From Paulinella micropora (Eukaryota > Cercozoa > Imbricatea > Euglyphida > Paulinellidae): a DNA stretch of 64,000 bases. The notes beneath the pieces are model-generated. The model saw only the letters and a program-made list of their open reading frames with translations. It made no database searches and was not told where the DNA came from. Positions 19,450 to 30,143 of the stretch are shown here, piece by piece. A program made the position numbers and the translations under genes. Numbering within the stretch: the stretch's first letter is position 1; the number at the start of each line of letters is the position of its first letter. Where the stretch lies: contig WBZZ01003241.1 of NCBI GenBank assembly GCA_019918135.1, forward strand, positions 1 through 64,000. The letters run 5' to 3'.

Positions 19450-20949
19450 ATGCAGACCAGAAGGAAAAGAAGGCTGGCCCAAACCTTAGCCTGGTCCAGC
19501 CAATGTCGCGGGCTCGACAACGATGGCGCGGACGATACGGCGGCCTCCGAGCCGGTTGTTGTGAACAGGCCCGCCGTGGAGCTGTACCAGACCCTGTTGG
19601 ACACGGTGTCGAAGCTACAGTCGCTGCAGGACGGCCACTTCGGGGACGGTTTGGCCGATGGATCAACTACGTTCCTCCTGGGACAAAGGCCTTCGGTCGA
19701 CGGATGGACGCTCAGTCTGGAAGGCACGCGCACCCAGTGGCAAGGAATGTCCCGCGCAATTTCGGAGACCCGGCAGCAGCTGACTGCTACAAATGCCAAG
19801 CGCAGGCAAGACATAGAAGCCCTGGAGGCCGAGAGCGCGTCTCTGTGCCTGCGCATGGAACAGAGCTCACAGTCAGAGCAAAAGGAGCTCAGCGACCAAC
19901 TGTACTGCGTCCGCCAAATGATCGGCAAGCACAAGGCAGAGCTGCAAGAATCTTCGCGTGGGACGCTGGAAGTAGAAGCGGGCGTAGAACGCGAGAATTG
20001 TCTCGTAGAGCTCTCCATTGTGCGCTCCTGCCGGAGCTCAAGGGAAAAGACGCGAGTCCCGGCCCGCTCCGATTGTCTGTACGTGTTTGGCGGTTCCGCC
20101 GCGACCGGCGTGACTTTCCGCCCGGGCCTGGGGCACACGTTCTGCTACGATGCCGGGCAAAACCGCTGGACGCGACGCGACGAGCTCCGCAAGCCTCGCG
20201 CACATTTCGCCGGCACGGCCGTAGGCAATTGTCTGTACGCCTTTGGAGGGGTCGACGGCGGGCGCAGCTTGAAAGACGTCGAGCGCCTAGACCTCTCGCA
20301 ATCTAATGCGAGGTGGGAGCGACTGCCGCCGCTGCCGCAGCCCTGCTTCGGCGCCCTGGCCTTGGCGCTCGACACCCGCATCTTTCTGCTCGGCGGCTCG
20401 GGCGACACCCAGAATCTGGCACGCGTCGCGGTCTTGGACACGACTACACTGGCTTGGTCCGAGCCTCCGTCTATGATCAGGGCCCGGCAGTTTGCCGGCG
20501 GCGGCGTGCTGGACGAACAGCTATACGTCTTTGGGGGCAGGGGCAACACAAGCAAGGCCCTGGCCTATGCGGAACGGTGCAGCCCCGGGGGCCCGTGGTC
20601 TGTGGTGGCGCGCCTGGGGGTCGCGAGGTGGGGCTGCGGGTGTGCCGTGCTGAACCACAAACTTTACGCCCTTGGCGGCCGGAACGCGCTGGATCAGGTG
20701 CTAGCTTCCGTCGAGCGCTATGACCCGGCCCTGAACGTCTGGGAGGAAGTCGCGCCGCTGCTTCAGGGGCGCGGGGGCTCGGCCGCGGCCGTGCTCAACA
20801 ACGAACTGTATGTGATGGGCGGCTCCGATCGCGAAGGGAAAGCGCTCGCCTCTGTCGAGCGCTACGACGAGCGCCGGAATGCCTGGGCTCTGGTCACCAA
20901 TATGCCTGCGTTTCTAAGCGGGGCCGCCTGCGCGGTTGCGTTGGGCTGA
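19450..20949 (+). CDS. Kelch-repeat protein
   Basis: 499 residues, intact. Residues ~1-190 are helical, with Leu/Gln-rich coiled-coil character. Residues ~205-499 hold six Kelch blades, each with the strand ending in a Gly pair: LYVFGG, LYAFGG, IFLLGG, LYVFGG, LYALGG, LYVMGG, with Tyr/Trp at the usual later positions (NRWTRRDE, NVWEEVAP). Kelch beta-propellers bind proteins and often deliver substrates to Cul3 ubiquitin ligases; poxviruses and other large DNA viruses carry them. No BTB domain is attached here, although a separate BTB gene lies near 40.5 kb. The start is the first ATG; a later ATG at residue ~99 is less likely. Confidence 0.9.
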   Translation: MQTRRKRRLAQTLAWSSQCRGLDNDGADDTAASEPVVVNRPAVELYQTLLDTVSKLQSLQDGHFGDGLADGSTTFLLGQRPSVDGWTLSLEGTRTQWQGMSRAISETRQQLTATNAKRRQDIEALEAESASLCLRMEQSSQSEQKELSDQLYCVRQMIGKHKAELQESSRGTLEVEAGVERENCLVELSIVRSCRSSREKTRVPARSDCLYVFGGSAATGVTFRPGLGHTFCYDAGQNRWTRRDELRKPRAHFAGTAVGNCLYAFGGVDGGRSLKDVERLDLSQSNARWERLPPLPQPCFGALALALDTRIFLLGGSGDTQNLARVAVLDTTTLAWSEPPSMIRARQFAGGGVLDEQLYVFGGRGNTSKALAYAERCSPGGPWSVVARLGVARWGCGCAVLNHKLYALGGRNALDQVLASVERYDPALNVWEEVAPLLQGRGGSAAAVLNNELYVMGGSDREGKALASVERYDERRNAWALVTNMPAFLSGAACAVALG

Positions 20950-21502
20950 CATTCCCTGCTGGTCCGTTTGCGCTTGGACGGAAAATCGACTTTTTTCTTC
21001 TTTCTCAAATTTATTAAAAAATAGATTTGTGTATGTAATGATATATAGCCGGCGATGGCAGCTAGGGGAGGTCTGTTGGCACGGTACTTTGTGCTCTTTA
21101 CTCTGTTGCAGCTCAAACATTTAAGCGTCGTAACGCTGCAACAGATTGAAGATCTCATCTTTGAACTCATTTCAATACGCGATCTTCGAAGCCCGGCCTC
21201 GGGAAAAAAAAAGCTTTTATTAAATCAAAGAATCTTGTTGTGTGGGTGTTGAAACTCTTGGAGAGCGACGGGCCCGTCATGCCTACGCGCCTGACACGGT
21301 TTCTTCTGTCCCGTCGGTGAATTTCAAGACAAACGTTGGAAATGCCGCAATTTTCCGGTGAAACTTCCGCTAGTGCAATTGTCAACCCTAGCTGCAGTGT
21401 TCCCGAAAAGACCGGTGCTAAAAAAAGACATTTACTAAAAAAAGACATGGCCACCCCCTCCCGTTCCTTGAGCTATGGTCACCGTTTTTTCTCACTGGCA
21501 CA
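20950..21502. other. Convergent 3' region, no supported gene
   Basis: AT-rich sequence after the Kelch stop includes poly(A)-signal-like ATTAAA and A/T runs, as expected for a 3' end facing the minus-strand gene ending at 21503. A 95-codon minus-strand frame (21167-21454) with a hydrophobic start is possible but weak. Confidence 0.4.
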
Positions 21503-22228
21503 CTAGGCCTCCTCTTGCTGCCGCGGCTGTCCCAGAAATTTAGTCAGCTGGGGCTGAAGGTTTTTTTTCCAGTGCGGGTGTTGTACGGGCAGTGCCGCCT
21601 TTTTCTGGGCAGGTTTTTTGCCACTGCGGCGTTGAGCGGGTCGGGCCGCCTTCCTTGGTTTTTCTTGGCGCGGCACGTCCCCTTCGTCTTGTCTGGCGAC
21701 GCAGCCGTTCTGGCATCGCGAGAGGCACACGTGTGGTCGTGTGCTGAACCCGCAGTCAAAGCAGGCCTGGGCTACGCATGCTGGCTTGGGGCACAGATAA
21801 AGCCGACGCCTGCGGCATTGCCGACAAAGCCCCGTGTCGTCCCGGCCCACGATGCTGGCGCCCATACACGCCGCACACTGCACTTGCCTGGTTGCCGCCT
21901 TGCACCACCAGTCGTCGATTGTTTCCCGGACCTCACATGCCGCCGGCTCTGCACAGTCCTGCGCCAGTACTAGTTCGACCCTCTGCGCCTCTTCTTCGGC
22001 CAACGCGCTTCGGAGGCCTTCCTCTTCCTGAGCCAACCGTGCTTGGTGGCGTTCCCGCTCCGCCGCACAAACGGTACAGGTTTGCCCGCGCCCCACGACT
22101 AGCGCCTGGTTGCACTGCGGGCAGTACCGTGTGTTCAGCGCGAGCGCTTCCTGCACCGTGACGAGCCGTTCGGCGCCGACAGTCGGCCACGACGCCAGCG
22201 GGCCCCGCTCTGGTGCATCCTCAGCCAT
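21503..22228 (-). CDS. Zinc-binding Cys-rich protein with basic tail
   Basis: 241 residues, starting at MAEDAPER. Residues ~30-55 form a zinc-ribbon-like unit (CPQCNQALVVGRGQTCTVC). Residues ~60-95 are a Glu/Ala-rich helix. Residues ~110-180 hold further Cys pairs (CAACMG, CRQCRRRR, then CPKPACVAQACFDCG), resembling tandem RING or treble-clef knuckles. The last 60 residues are Lys/Arg-rich (RKAARPAQRRSGKK), suggesting nucleic-acid binding. Intact. Could be a viral RING-type ligase or transcription factor; the Cys spacing does not settle which. Confidence 0.55.
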   Translation of the reverse strand: MAEDAPERGPLASWPTVGAERLVTVQEALALNTRYCPQCNQALVVGRGQTCTVCAAERERHQARLAQEEEGLRSALAEEEAQRVELVLAQDCAEPAACEVRETIDDWWCKAATRQVQCAACMGASIVGRDDTGLCRQCRRRRLYLCPKPACVAQACFDCGFSTRPHVCLSRCQNGCVARQDEGDVPRQEKPRKAARPAQRRSGKKPAQKKAALPVQHPHWKKNLQPQLTKFLGQPRQQEEA

Positions 22229-22638
22229 CCCAAGCTGCGAGGCCGTCTGCAGTTTTGTTTGCATCACCCACACACACCTTTTTTTTGGGGGGTCCCTTGG
22301 ACTTTATCTACGGACGGCGGCCTTGGGGACTTTGGCAAGGCGGGCGCGGCCCCCCCCCCGAAAAAGAAGCTTCACACACACACGCAGATGCCGCAATTTA
22401 CCGGACGACGCGTGCAGGGGCTTTTTTTGAGAGTCCAAGATTTGTAGGATCTAATTGTCTCTCGGCCCCTTCCCTTGTTTCTTGTGTGTGAGGAGGGGAG
22501 GGGGGCCTCCGCGCTACCTGTGCCTACAGTCCAGAGACCCCGGCCCCCCTCAAAAAAAAAGAAAACAAATTCTTTTTACTGGAAGACATCTTGAGAGAGC
22601 TAAGCCAAGTCTACACACACACAATGACTGTCGAGCCT
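22229..22638. other. Intergenic, no gene seen
   Basis: Spacer between two minus-strand genes with G-runs (22287-22292), a C-run near 22352, CACACA repeats and A-runs. No coding frame is supported. Confidence 0.45.
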
Positions 22639-25015
22639 TTAGCACGGCAGGAGTGGCTGCAGCTGCAGCTGCGCGGGAGGCTCCTCACCCTGGCTGCGGA
22701 TCCAATTCGCGTCGATTTCAAACAGCTGGAAGCCTGGAGGAGTTTTGCTGGCGATGGCCCTGAGCCTCTCGGGGCGGTCGGACTTGTGGCTGTAGCACAC
22801 CTCAAACCCCAGGGCAGGGCCTTCGCTACCCAAGACCACCACGTCGATCACGTAGCGAGTTCGCAGCCTCTCGGCCGACAAATTATCCGACAGACAGAGT
22901 TTGAGATTGTCATAGTCTCGCAGTCTCCAGGGCGCGAAAGCGGCGGGCTTGATCAGGTCTAGCCACAGGTCGGAGCCCACTGGATATTCGCCCAGCACGC
23001 CCTTGTGGTGGGACCCAAACTCGTGCGAGACTTGTATTTGTTTCCAGGACAGGCTGCCGTCGTCGGTGGTTTTTAGACGCAACCAACGGCACAGCTTGAG
23101 CTTGGCCAAGTAATGCGTGTCGGACTCCCTGACGCCGACCGTCGGCCCCGGCAGCTGGCAGGCCAGCGCCGCCGCCAGGTCTCTGAACTCCATGGCGGAT
23201 GGCGGTAGGTGTTTGGGTTTTGTGCCAAAGAACCACTTCAGGTATTTCTCGTCGCGCACAAGGGCGAGCCAGCCGCGGTCTTTGTACTTGCCAAACAGGA
23301 CAGGCGTCTGCGCGTTGTCGCGCACGAGTTGCAGCAGCTTTTCGATGTCCCTCGCACGGCTCAGCAGGCGGCCGTTGTGTTTTGAGCGCACTTCCATTTC
23401 CCTGAGCAGCTGCGAGATTTTTTGCAGCGCCTTGTCGGGAGAGATCGCGCTCTGCGCGAGCTGCGTGGCGACGTTCGCCAGCTGCATGGCGACGTTCGCC
23501 AGGTCCTCTAGCACCGGCGGCGTTGACGAAGACACGTCGGGCCGGCTGACAAAGCACGGGCGCGGCTGTGGGCCCGACACTTGTCGCCCCGCCATCTGCT
23601 GCCAAACGTCGTCATCTAGCCAGTCCGGCCGCCGCTGGTACAGGTACAAAGGCTCGTCGTTTGCACCGCCGTACTCGCTTGCTAGTTTGCAGAGGCAGCA
23701 GACCCAGTACTGCCAGCCGCAGCCACGCCAACGATGGGCGTTCGGCTTGGCCAGGAACTCGTCCTGGACGTGCCCGGCCGCACATTGCAGCTTGAGCCAC
23801 GCGCCCTGCAAATGTGGGCTGACCTCGACGACCCGCGCGCCGTCGGCGCCGGTCCAACGGCTGAGCGACACATCGCGGTCGCAGTGCGGCTGCCCTCTCC
23901 ACGCTCTGTCCAAGAACTCTGCCACCGTCGGTTGCCACTCTGTCGCACACCAGTGGCAGAGCAGCTCAAGCTTGTCTCGGCAGCTCTCGACCTGCGTTGC
24001 CAAACGTCGTCGGCTTACGAGCGGGCCGCAGTGCACGGCGTATTCGTTCGGACCGCATTGCTTCTTTGGACTGTCGACATTTCCTGGGCGGCGCGTACTG
24101 CTCCAACCTGGACAACACCCGCGCCTCCTCACCGCCGCACAGGCGGCAGCCCTGAAACGAGCCGACCTCGTCCTCCTGTCGCAGGCCGCACACGGTGCAA
24201 CGGAAGGGTACACTGTAGTCGGCCGACGACGCCCACAACTTCCGCGGGCTCTTGAGAAATTCCAGGTACTGCCACGCCTTGGCGCCCTGGCAGCGTTCCC
24301 GCGACCACTCCTGCTCACAGTGCCGGCCGCTACGTTTCAGTAAGTCCGCCGGGGTCGGGGTCCAGCTCTGTTGGCACACGTGGCAGAAAAGCGACAGCGT
24401 GGCAACAGTTGGTGCGTCGTTCCACTGCAGCGCGGGAGGCCATCCCACAGTCAAACGCGTCTTGTCCCTCTCCCGGCGCAGAGCGGCTTGCAGCTTGTTC
24501 TGGTCGCCGCCACACTGCTCAACCACGCAACCCTTGAACGCGGTGATTGCCTGCCAGCGAGAATCGCCGCACAGGCTGCACGCGCCTTTGACCTCCCAGC
24601 CGTCGCTAGTCTGCCTGATGTTTCGGAAGTCGATTTGTGGCCAGCTGCCCAGCTGGCAACGCAGCAAAGACCAGCCCTGGCAGTGCTCTTTCGTACCTTG
24701 CGCCGCCAAGATTTCCTGCAGGCTGTAAGAGAGCTGAGCGAGACAGATCAGGCACTTGAAGGTTGGGGTTGGTGACGGGAGACTTTCTATGATGCGCATC
24801 AACGAAGGTGCGAAGCGCGGCTTGTCCTGTGGTCGAAGAATTGGCAACTTATGAGCGGTCAACGCTTGCACCATCTTGGCTTTTACCTGCTCTACCGACA
24901 GGACAGGTACCCACTGTTCTGTTCTGCGCTGCTTCTTCTGGGGGGGCCGATCACGCAAACCGTGACCGGCCTCCGAGTTATAGCTTGCTTGGCCAAAGAA
25001 GTCGAGCAAGCTCAT
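22639..25015 (-). pseudogene. CoiA-like PD-(D/E)XK nuclease with zinc-ribbon array, one frameshift
   Basis: About 790 codons from the ATG at 25015; the frame changes at about 24060-24100. The N-terminal two thirds carry repeated units of Trp/Leu followed by paired Cys (CLICLAQL, CSLCGD, CHVCQQSW, CTVCGLR, CRLCGG, CHWCATEW), like the tandem zinc-ribbon domains found ahead of nuclease folds in many viral and bacterial proteins. A helical linker follows. The C-terminal domain has RYVIDVVVLGSEGP then GFEVCYSHK and a late LFEIDANWI, the D...E-x pattern of the CoiA/PD-(D/E)XK fold. The family cuts or processes DNA. The usual ExK is spread as E-x5-K here, so activity is uncertain even without the break. 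Confidence 0.6.
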
Positions 25016-25350
25016 TTCGAGAATGGACAAAACGACAACTTTCGCGACAAAAGGTTTGGATTTCTTGTGTGGTTTGTGCACTTCTTGTGCTGAATGCGTC
25101 TAGTCCAAAAGTCTTTTTTTTCGGGGGGGGGGGGAGAATCGCGAGGGAAATGGTGAGACAGTCCCCCCACGGATGTTGGCGGGCGGGCTGCCTCACCATT
25201 TCCCATTTCCCCGGCACTTTCGTGTCACCATTCCCCCCCCCCCCCCCCCCTCCCCGCCATTCTCTCCCTTTCCTCTATTTTTCTTTTTCTTCTTCTCTCA
25301 AAAAACAAAAAAACCATAAAAAGTATTTTAAAACAAAATACCCGACTGTG
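25016..25350. promoter_or_regulatory. Divergent spacer between nuclease and primase genes
   Basis: Contains a run of 13 G (about 25123-25135), a short inverted repeat (GGAAATGGTGAG at 25146-25157 against CTCACCATTTCC at 25192-25203) that can fold a hairpin, and a C-run of 18 at about 25233-25250. It should hold promoters for both genes. Confidence 0.4.
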
Positions 25351-27361
25351 ATGCAAATGCAAACCCCGCACGAAATCCATTGGGCCGAGGGCCAAAGCGT
25401 GTATCTGCAGATCCAGATCCTGCTGGCCACGGGCAGCCGTCGTGTGCAGGAGCAAAAGCTTGCCCCCAACTTTACCCTCATGTCCGGAGGCCGGCTACAT
25501 TTGACGGTGCCCGACCAGAAAAAAATGGCCGGCCTGTTACGCCGGCTGGCGCGCAACCCCTACGCGCCGGTGCTCAATCGAATCGCCCTGGTCCAGGTCA
25601 TCCATAGTCCCTCGGCCCTCATAGTCGACCTCGACGCGCGGCAAACCCCGGAGCTCACGCCCAAGCGCTTTTTGGAATTCATGCAGCGCCTACTCGTCGT
25701 GCTGGCCCGCCTCGTGATCGTGCGTCTGGTCGCCGAGGGCAAGTCTACGGCTGAGGCCTGGCGCCTTTGCACTGCCCACGTGCTGCAGAGCCACGGCCGC
25801 GTGGAGAAGTGGCAGACCCTGCCCAACACAGCAGCGGGGATCCGCCGCCACCAGCTTCAGAAGTATGACAAACTTTCGTACCACCTCGTCTTCCCCGAGC
25901 TAATTCTCGGCTGGGCAGACGCCGGCTGGCTCATGTGCGAGGCCAACGCTGAATTTGCGCGCCTCCATCCGTCCTTTGCACAAGACGTTGACCTGTCGAC
26001 GGTGGTAGACCTCTCCATCTACAAGAAAGGAGGGGGCATGTGCCGCTATCCTTTCTGTGACAAGGCCGAACGCAAGCTCTGCGCCGATTGCTCCCTGGCT
26101 CCGATGTGCAATCAATCTCTTTGTACCTTTGGCAGGCGATGCCATGTTCCAGTCTTTGCACAGCGCCCCTTGCTGCCCTACGGACGCTACGAACTACATT
26201 TACCCAGTGTAAGCTCTAGCCATTCTTCAAGCTCTAGCGACGGCACAGACGACCGTCTTTCTTTTAGTGACCCTTCACTTGAATGTATCAAGGCAAGTCT
26301 CAGTTGCCAATCTGCCGACAAAATGACAGATAACGAGATTGACGAATTTGTTTTCCAAGCCAGTGTCGGCTTTTCAGAAAAAGCCACGCAAACAGGGGCT
26401 GCTTGGCAGGATCCAGGGGCTCCGGCGCGCTTTGAATCCAGGGGCCCTGGTGCCAGGGGACGTGCAGTTTCCCGCGTAAAGTGTAGGAGGCTTGTCACTT
26501 CGAGGACCACTGCGCTTGAAAAGGAAAAAGCTGTCATCTCTGATGCCCTCCTGCCCCAAGGCGGAGAGCCCGCTGCTCTTTCCACACACCTTCCCGGGGA
26601 CGAAGGTTTTGCTATCACTTGCACTTCCTTGATCGAAGAAGGAAAATCTGCTGAAGATCACGGCACCCAGCCTGAAAACACAAGTGTTGCTAGTACCCCC
26701 CGCGCTCTCCCGACTGAGGCTGAGGTTTCCTCTGTGTCTCTGCCACTCGCTGTCGTGCCTGACAAAAATACAGAGGTCGTCGAGCACTCTTGTGGGGTAG
26801 TAGGGCCCCTACCTTGGGGTTACGAGCTTACCGGGAAGGTCCGCCGTGCACACTTGGCAAGCCCCATGCCAGTTGGAACATCTACTCTTACCTTAGGAGA
26901 GAGCGGCCGCTACACCGACGCACAGATGGAGGCCTTTTTATTAGCGCACACAGTACCTGGGCACAGGGGTGCGTTTAAAAAAAACGGTTTGGAGGCGTGA
27001 TGGGTACCTGTTGGGCTACACTGCCACAAACACCGCCATCTGCCCCTTCCGGCACGCGGCAACGGGCCATCCCTGGCGACACTCAAGAAAATGCTTGCTC
27101 GTGACATTGAGCCAAACTGAGTTAGTTATCGCCTGCGTTAGCAGACATTATGCGCAGCACATGTCCAAGGCCTGTTTCCTGTTGCCCGAGGCGACGCGCT
27201 ACAAGCTCTGTCTTGCGCAGCCCTGCTCTGTGTCCTTACCCTTTCCCTTAGTCTCGACCGTCGAACCAGGCTCCCTGTCCAAAGAAATACTCTTGAATAC
27301 AAAAAATCAAAATATTAACGCGGAAAAGAAGCAGGACAATCAAGGTATACGCACAGCTTGA
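25351..27361 (+). pseudogene. PrimPol/UL52-type primase with C-terminal zinc finger, one frameshift
   Basis: About 670 codons. All three archaeo-eukaryotic primase motifs are present in order: motif I IVDLDARQ, motif II KLSYHLVFPE (SxH), and motif III VDLSIYKKGGGMCR followed by a Lys, the form shared by herpesvirus UL52 and eukaryotic PrimPol. A Ser-rich variable region follows. The frame then breaks in an A8 run at 26977-26984 (one base too many). The next frame encodes a Cys...His...Cys...Cys/His cluster (NTAICPFRHAATGH ... IACVSRHY) in the place of the UL52/PrimPol zinc finger. The enzyme would make RNA or DNA primers for viral replication. Placing the zinc finger just after the break makes a single-base error or recent mutation the likely explanation. 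Confidence 0.75.
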
Positions 27362-27452
27362 GCCATGCTTGATTGTTTGTATTCAAGGATCAATATCGCT
27401 TACACAAACCGTGCGTTTTTTTCTTTGACTTTGCGCCCTACCGTCTTTTACC

Positions 27453-28023
27453 ATGTCTTGCTTGTTTTCTTTGTGTATGTGTGCAGATGATTGTAAGGAA
27501 GCACGGGAGCCTTTGATATGCGCGCTAGATGAGCAGGACTTGGCCTTGGCGAATTCTAATGAGACGCTGCGGAGACTGCAAGACAAGCTAAAAGCGATTG
27601 CGGCCAAGGCCAAAAATCCGCGCCTTCAGGGGCTGCGCCCTATTTATTTGGGTACAGTAGTGCCGCTTGCCAACGAAAGACGCTCTACATACAATATTCA
27701 CTTACAGAAAGGGCATGATGCTGCCCGAAAAAATGAGCAATCTGTCTTGGCTCCCAACGGTCGCAGCGCTTTGTAGTTTTCTGGAAGAAGATCCACCAGA
27801 TTCCGAGTCGTTTTATTTCGCTCGAAAAAGGTACTTTAACACGCAGACGGAACAGAGAACCAGTCTCCAGATAGAGGACGTCAATACGTTCATGGGGACC
27901 ATCGTCCGCACGGCAACAGCTAGGCTAACTGAGTCGGGAGACTGTGTGCCCGAGGTCAGTAGAACGAAAAAACAACCGAACAACGAAGCTGTTCCACGGC
28001 CCAACTCGTCCGCCTTTGAGTGA
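27453..28023 (+). pseudogene. Small unknown protein, one frameshift
   Basis: About 190 codons in two plus-strand frames that hand over near 27690-27715. The first part has a Leu-rich helix (QDLALANSNETLRRLQDKLK); the second has a hydrophobic stretch (LSWLPTVAALCSFLEED) and a charged tail. Codon use is less GC-rich, as in the next minus-strand gene. AATAAA at 28083 is a plausible poly(A) signal. The initiation codon is uncertain because TGTGCAG just before 27486 could be a splice acceptor. No family recognised. Confidence 0.4.
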
Positions 28024-28316
28024 TTAATACGTATTTTTTTCTGTCGCCGGCACATTCTGTCAATGAGTGTGTTTGCATCATCAATAAATTTTGTTGCAAA
28101 TAGAAAAAAAATTGTCTCTCTTTAATTAGCTATAATCTGCTCGTTGGGCTTTTTGGTGATCGCAACTCTATCGCTTTGATCCCACATGCCAATTAAAACA
28201 ATCAAGCAAACTAAGAAAAAAAGAATGAGCAACAATAAACCAAACCGTTTTTTAGTTTAGAGCCATGCTCGGCTCCCTTTCCGTGCCAGCTTAGGCTGAC
28301 CGTACACATCGTCTAG

Positions 28317-29770
28317 TTACAAGCGACAGGTGTTTTCGTTAGCCACGTGCAAGGAGAGTTTTTTTGCAGTGCGCCGCTTCTCTTTTCGCTGCTTTTGTTG
28401 TCTCTGTATTTTCGTAGGATACAGTTCGTCGGTGATAAGGCGTGCTAAGTTTTTAGGATACACCTCTTTTACTTTTGCCAATACATCCTGAGACCTGAAA
28501 CACGAGCCGCAAAGCTTTTTGACCTCGGGAAGCTGGCGCAAGATCGTGGTGACCCCGTTCTTGAAACCGATGCAGTCGGCGTAGTGCAGCAAAGGCTCTG
28601 CCGCAGACAAGAAATAATCTCTAGATAAGAAGGCTAAGCTCCGATCCCTTTCGATGCGGGTCGCATGCCGAAACCGAAAATACTCCCAGACATACTCCCA
28701 GGCCAAGCATGAGTCGAATTGAGAATGGCGCAAGTAATCCTGGAGGTCCATGGTGACAAGTGACAAGACATACGCTTTGTACAGGAAGACTATCTCCATC
28801 TCCTTTCCTTCCAAGTTGTAGTCTGTGGGCAGGGCGTCCGGATATATGCCTAGTTCGTGGAATTCAAAGTAATCAATCCACGCGTTGCTTGCACCGTCGT
28901 CAACACCGTCTTCGCCGTCAAGGCGCTTGTCAAAAATTTGTTTCTTCATCTCCTTTATTGCGGTTTTCTCAAAGGTGCTCTCCAAGACATCGGTTACACG
29001 ATGACCCCAGTAGTCGTCGAGCAGCCTGTCCGTCGTTTGGTTGCAGAGTTGCCTCCCGATGACGCCGCTGTCATTAACCCGCAGCAAGTTGAAATTGGCG
29101 TCGGATGGTCCGATAGGACCGATTTGCCTTCCATGAATTCTCGCAAGCCCGCACGGCCCTGATCGCCACTTTCGGCTCTGCGGATCGACTCGTCGTCAAG
29201 CTTGGTGTTCGCGTTTTGTTGCACGTAACCAACAAGCTGTGCCAGAGGCCAGAACAATTGGAGCAGGTAATCCTCGCTGGGAGGCGCGGATGTCTTGGCT
29301 TCATTGGGCCGCAATTTGTACAGCTCGTCTCTTAGGTCTTTCAAGCATTCATTGACTGAACGTTCCAAGCATTGTTTGGCTTCAGTCTCCATGCATCTTT
29401 GCAGGTAATCTTCCAGCGTGGCTATGCAAGTTAGCAGCTCCGGATCATAAAGTCCGATCAGATGTGCTCGCGCTAGCGAGCAGGCTTTTCGGCAAATATA
29501 CACAAGGTGCGGATCTTGTGTGTTTGAATCCCACAGCGTCTGCCCCAACTTCTTTCCGAGCTCCTGCCCTAGCTTGTACATAACTTGTCGGATGCCTTGG
29601 CGCACGAAATACTCTTGCACGCGTGGTTTTAGCTGGAGTGGGCTTGTCTGAGAAATGGCATTTTGTATGACTATAAAGGCAGCGACTGGAGGTAATTTCT
29701 TCTCATCCAGACGCAAGGGACATTCTTTTACCTCTTTTATACAGTCATGCAGGGCCTGTATTACGGTCAT
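28317..29770 (-). pseudogene. ~485-codon helical protein, one frameshift
   Basis: Start ATG at 29770. The first frame runs to about 29085 and the second from there to 28317. It is rich in amphipathic helices (ETEAKQCLERSVNECLKDLRDE) and aromatic residues (YVWEYFRFRHATRIERD), with a Lys/Arg-rich end. There is no membrane segment and no recognised motif. It lies convergent to the small gene ending at 28023. Confidence 0.5.
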
Positions 29771-30143
29771 ACACTCCTTTTTTTTTCTGCGTCAACTTTC
29801 CACAGCCTCTTTTTTAAAAAGTATTGTTTATTTCTCTGTTGTAGTCAGTTTGAAAAAATGTTACACGACGAAAAACAGAAAGTACATATATTTTGGTGCT
29901 CGCCTCGCACCCCTCCCCTGCTTTTTCTCTCCATCTCCCGCCCCCCTCCTTCCTCTCTCTATCTCTCTCTCTTCTTTTTCGTCTCCTATCCCTTCCGCTC
30001 CCCGTTAAAAAAACCAAAAATTTAAATAAAGCAATGGTTGTTTAATTACAAAAAAATTGGGGGGACAACGTAGCCAGCCTTTCTTTCCTTAGTTTGATCT
30101 TCCCCCCCCCCCCCCCGCTCCACACCCTTTCCCCTCTCTCCCT
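29771..30143. other. Intergenic, pyrimidine-rich, no gene seen
   Basis: Mostly CT-rich tracts with (TCTC)n near 29955-29985 and a C-run at 30103-30117; AATAAA at 30027. Frames here encode Ser/Pro/Phe-rich runs from the tracts and are rejected. Confidence 0.5.
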
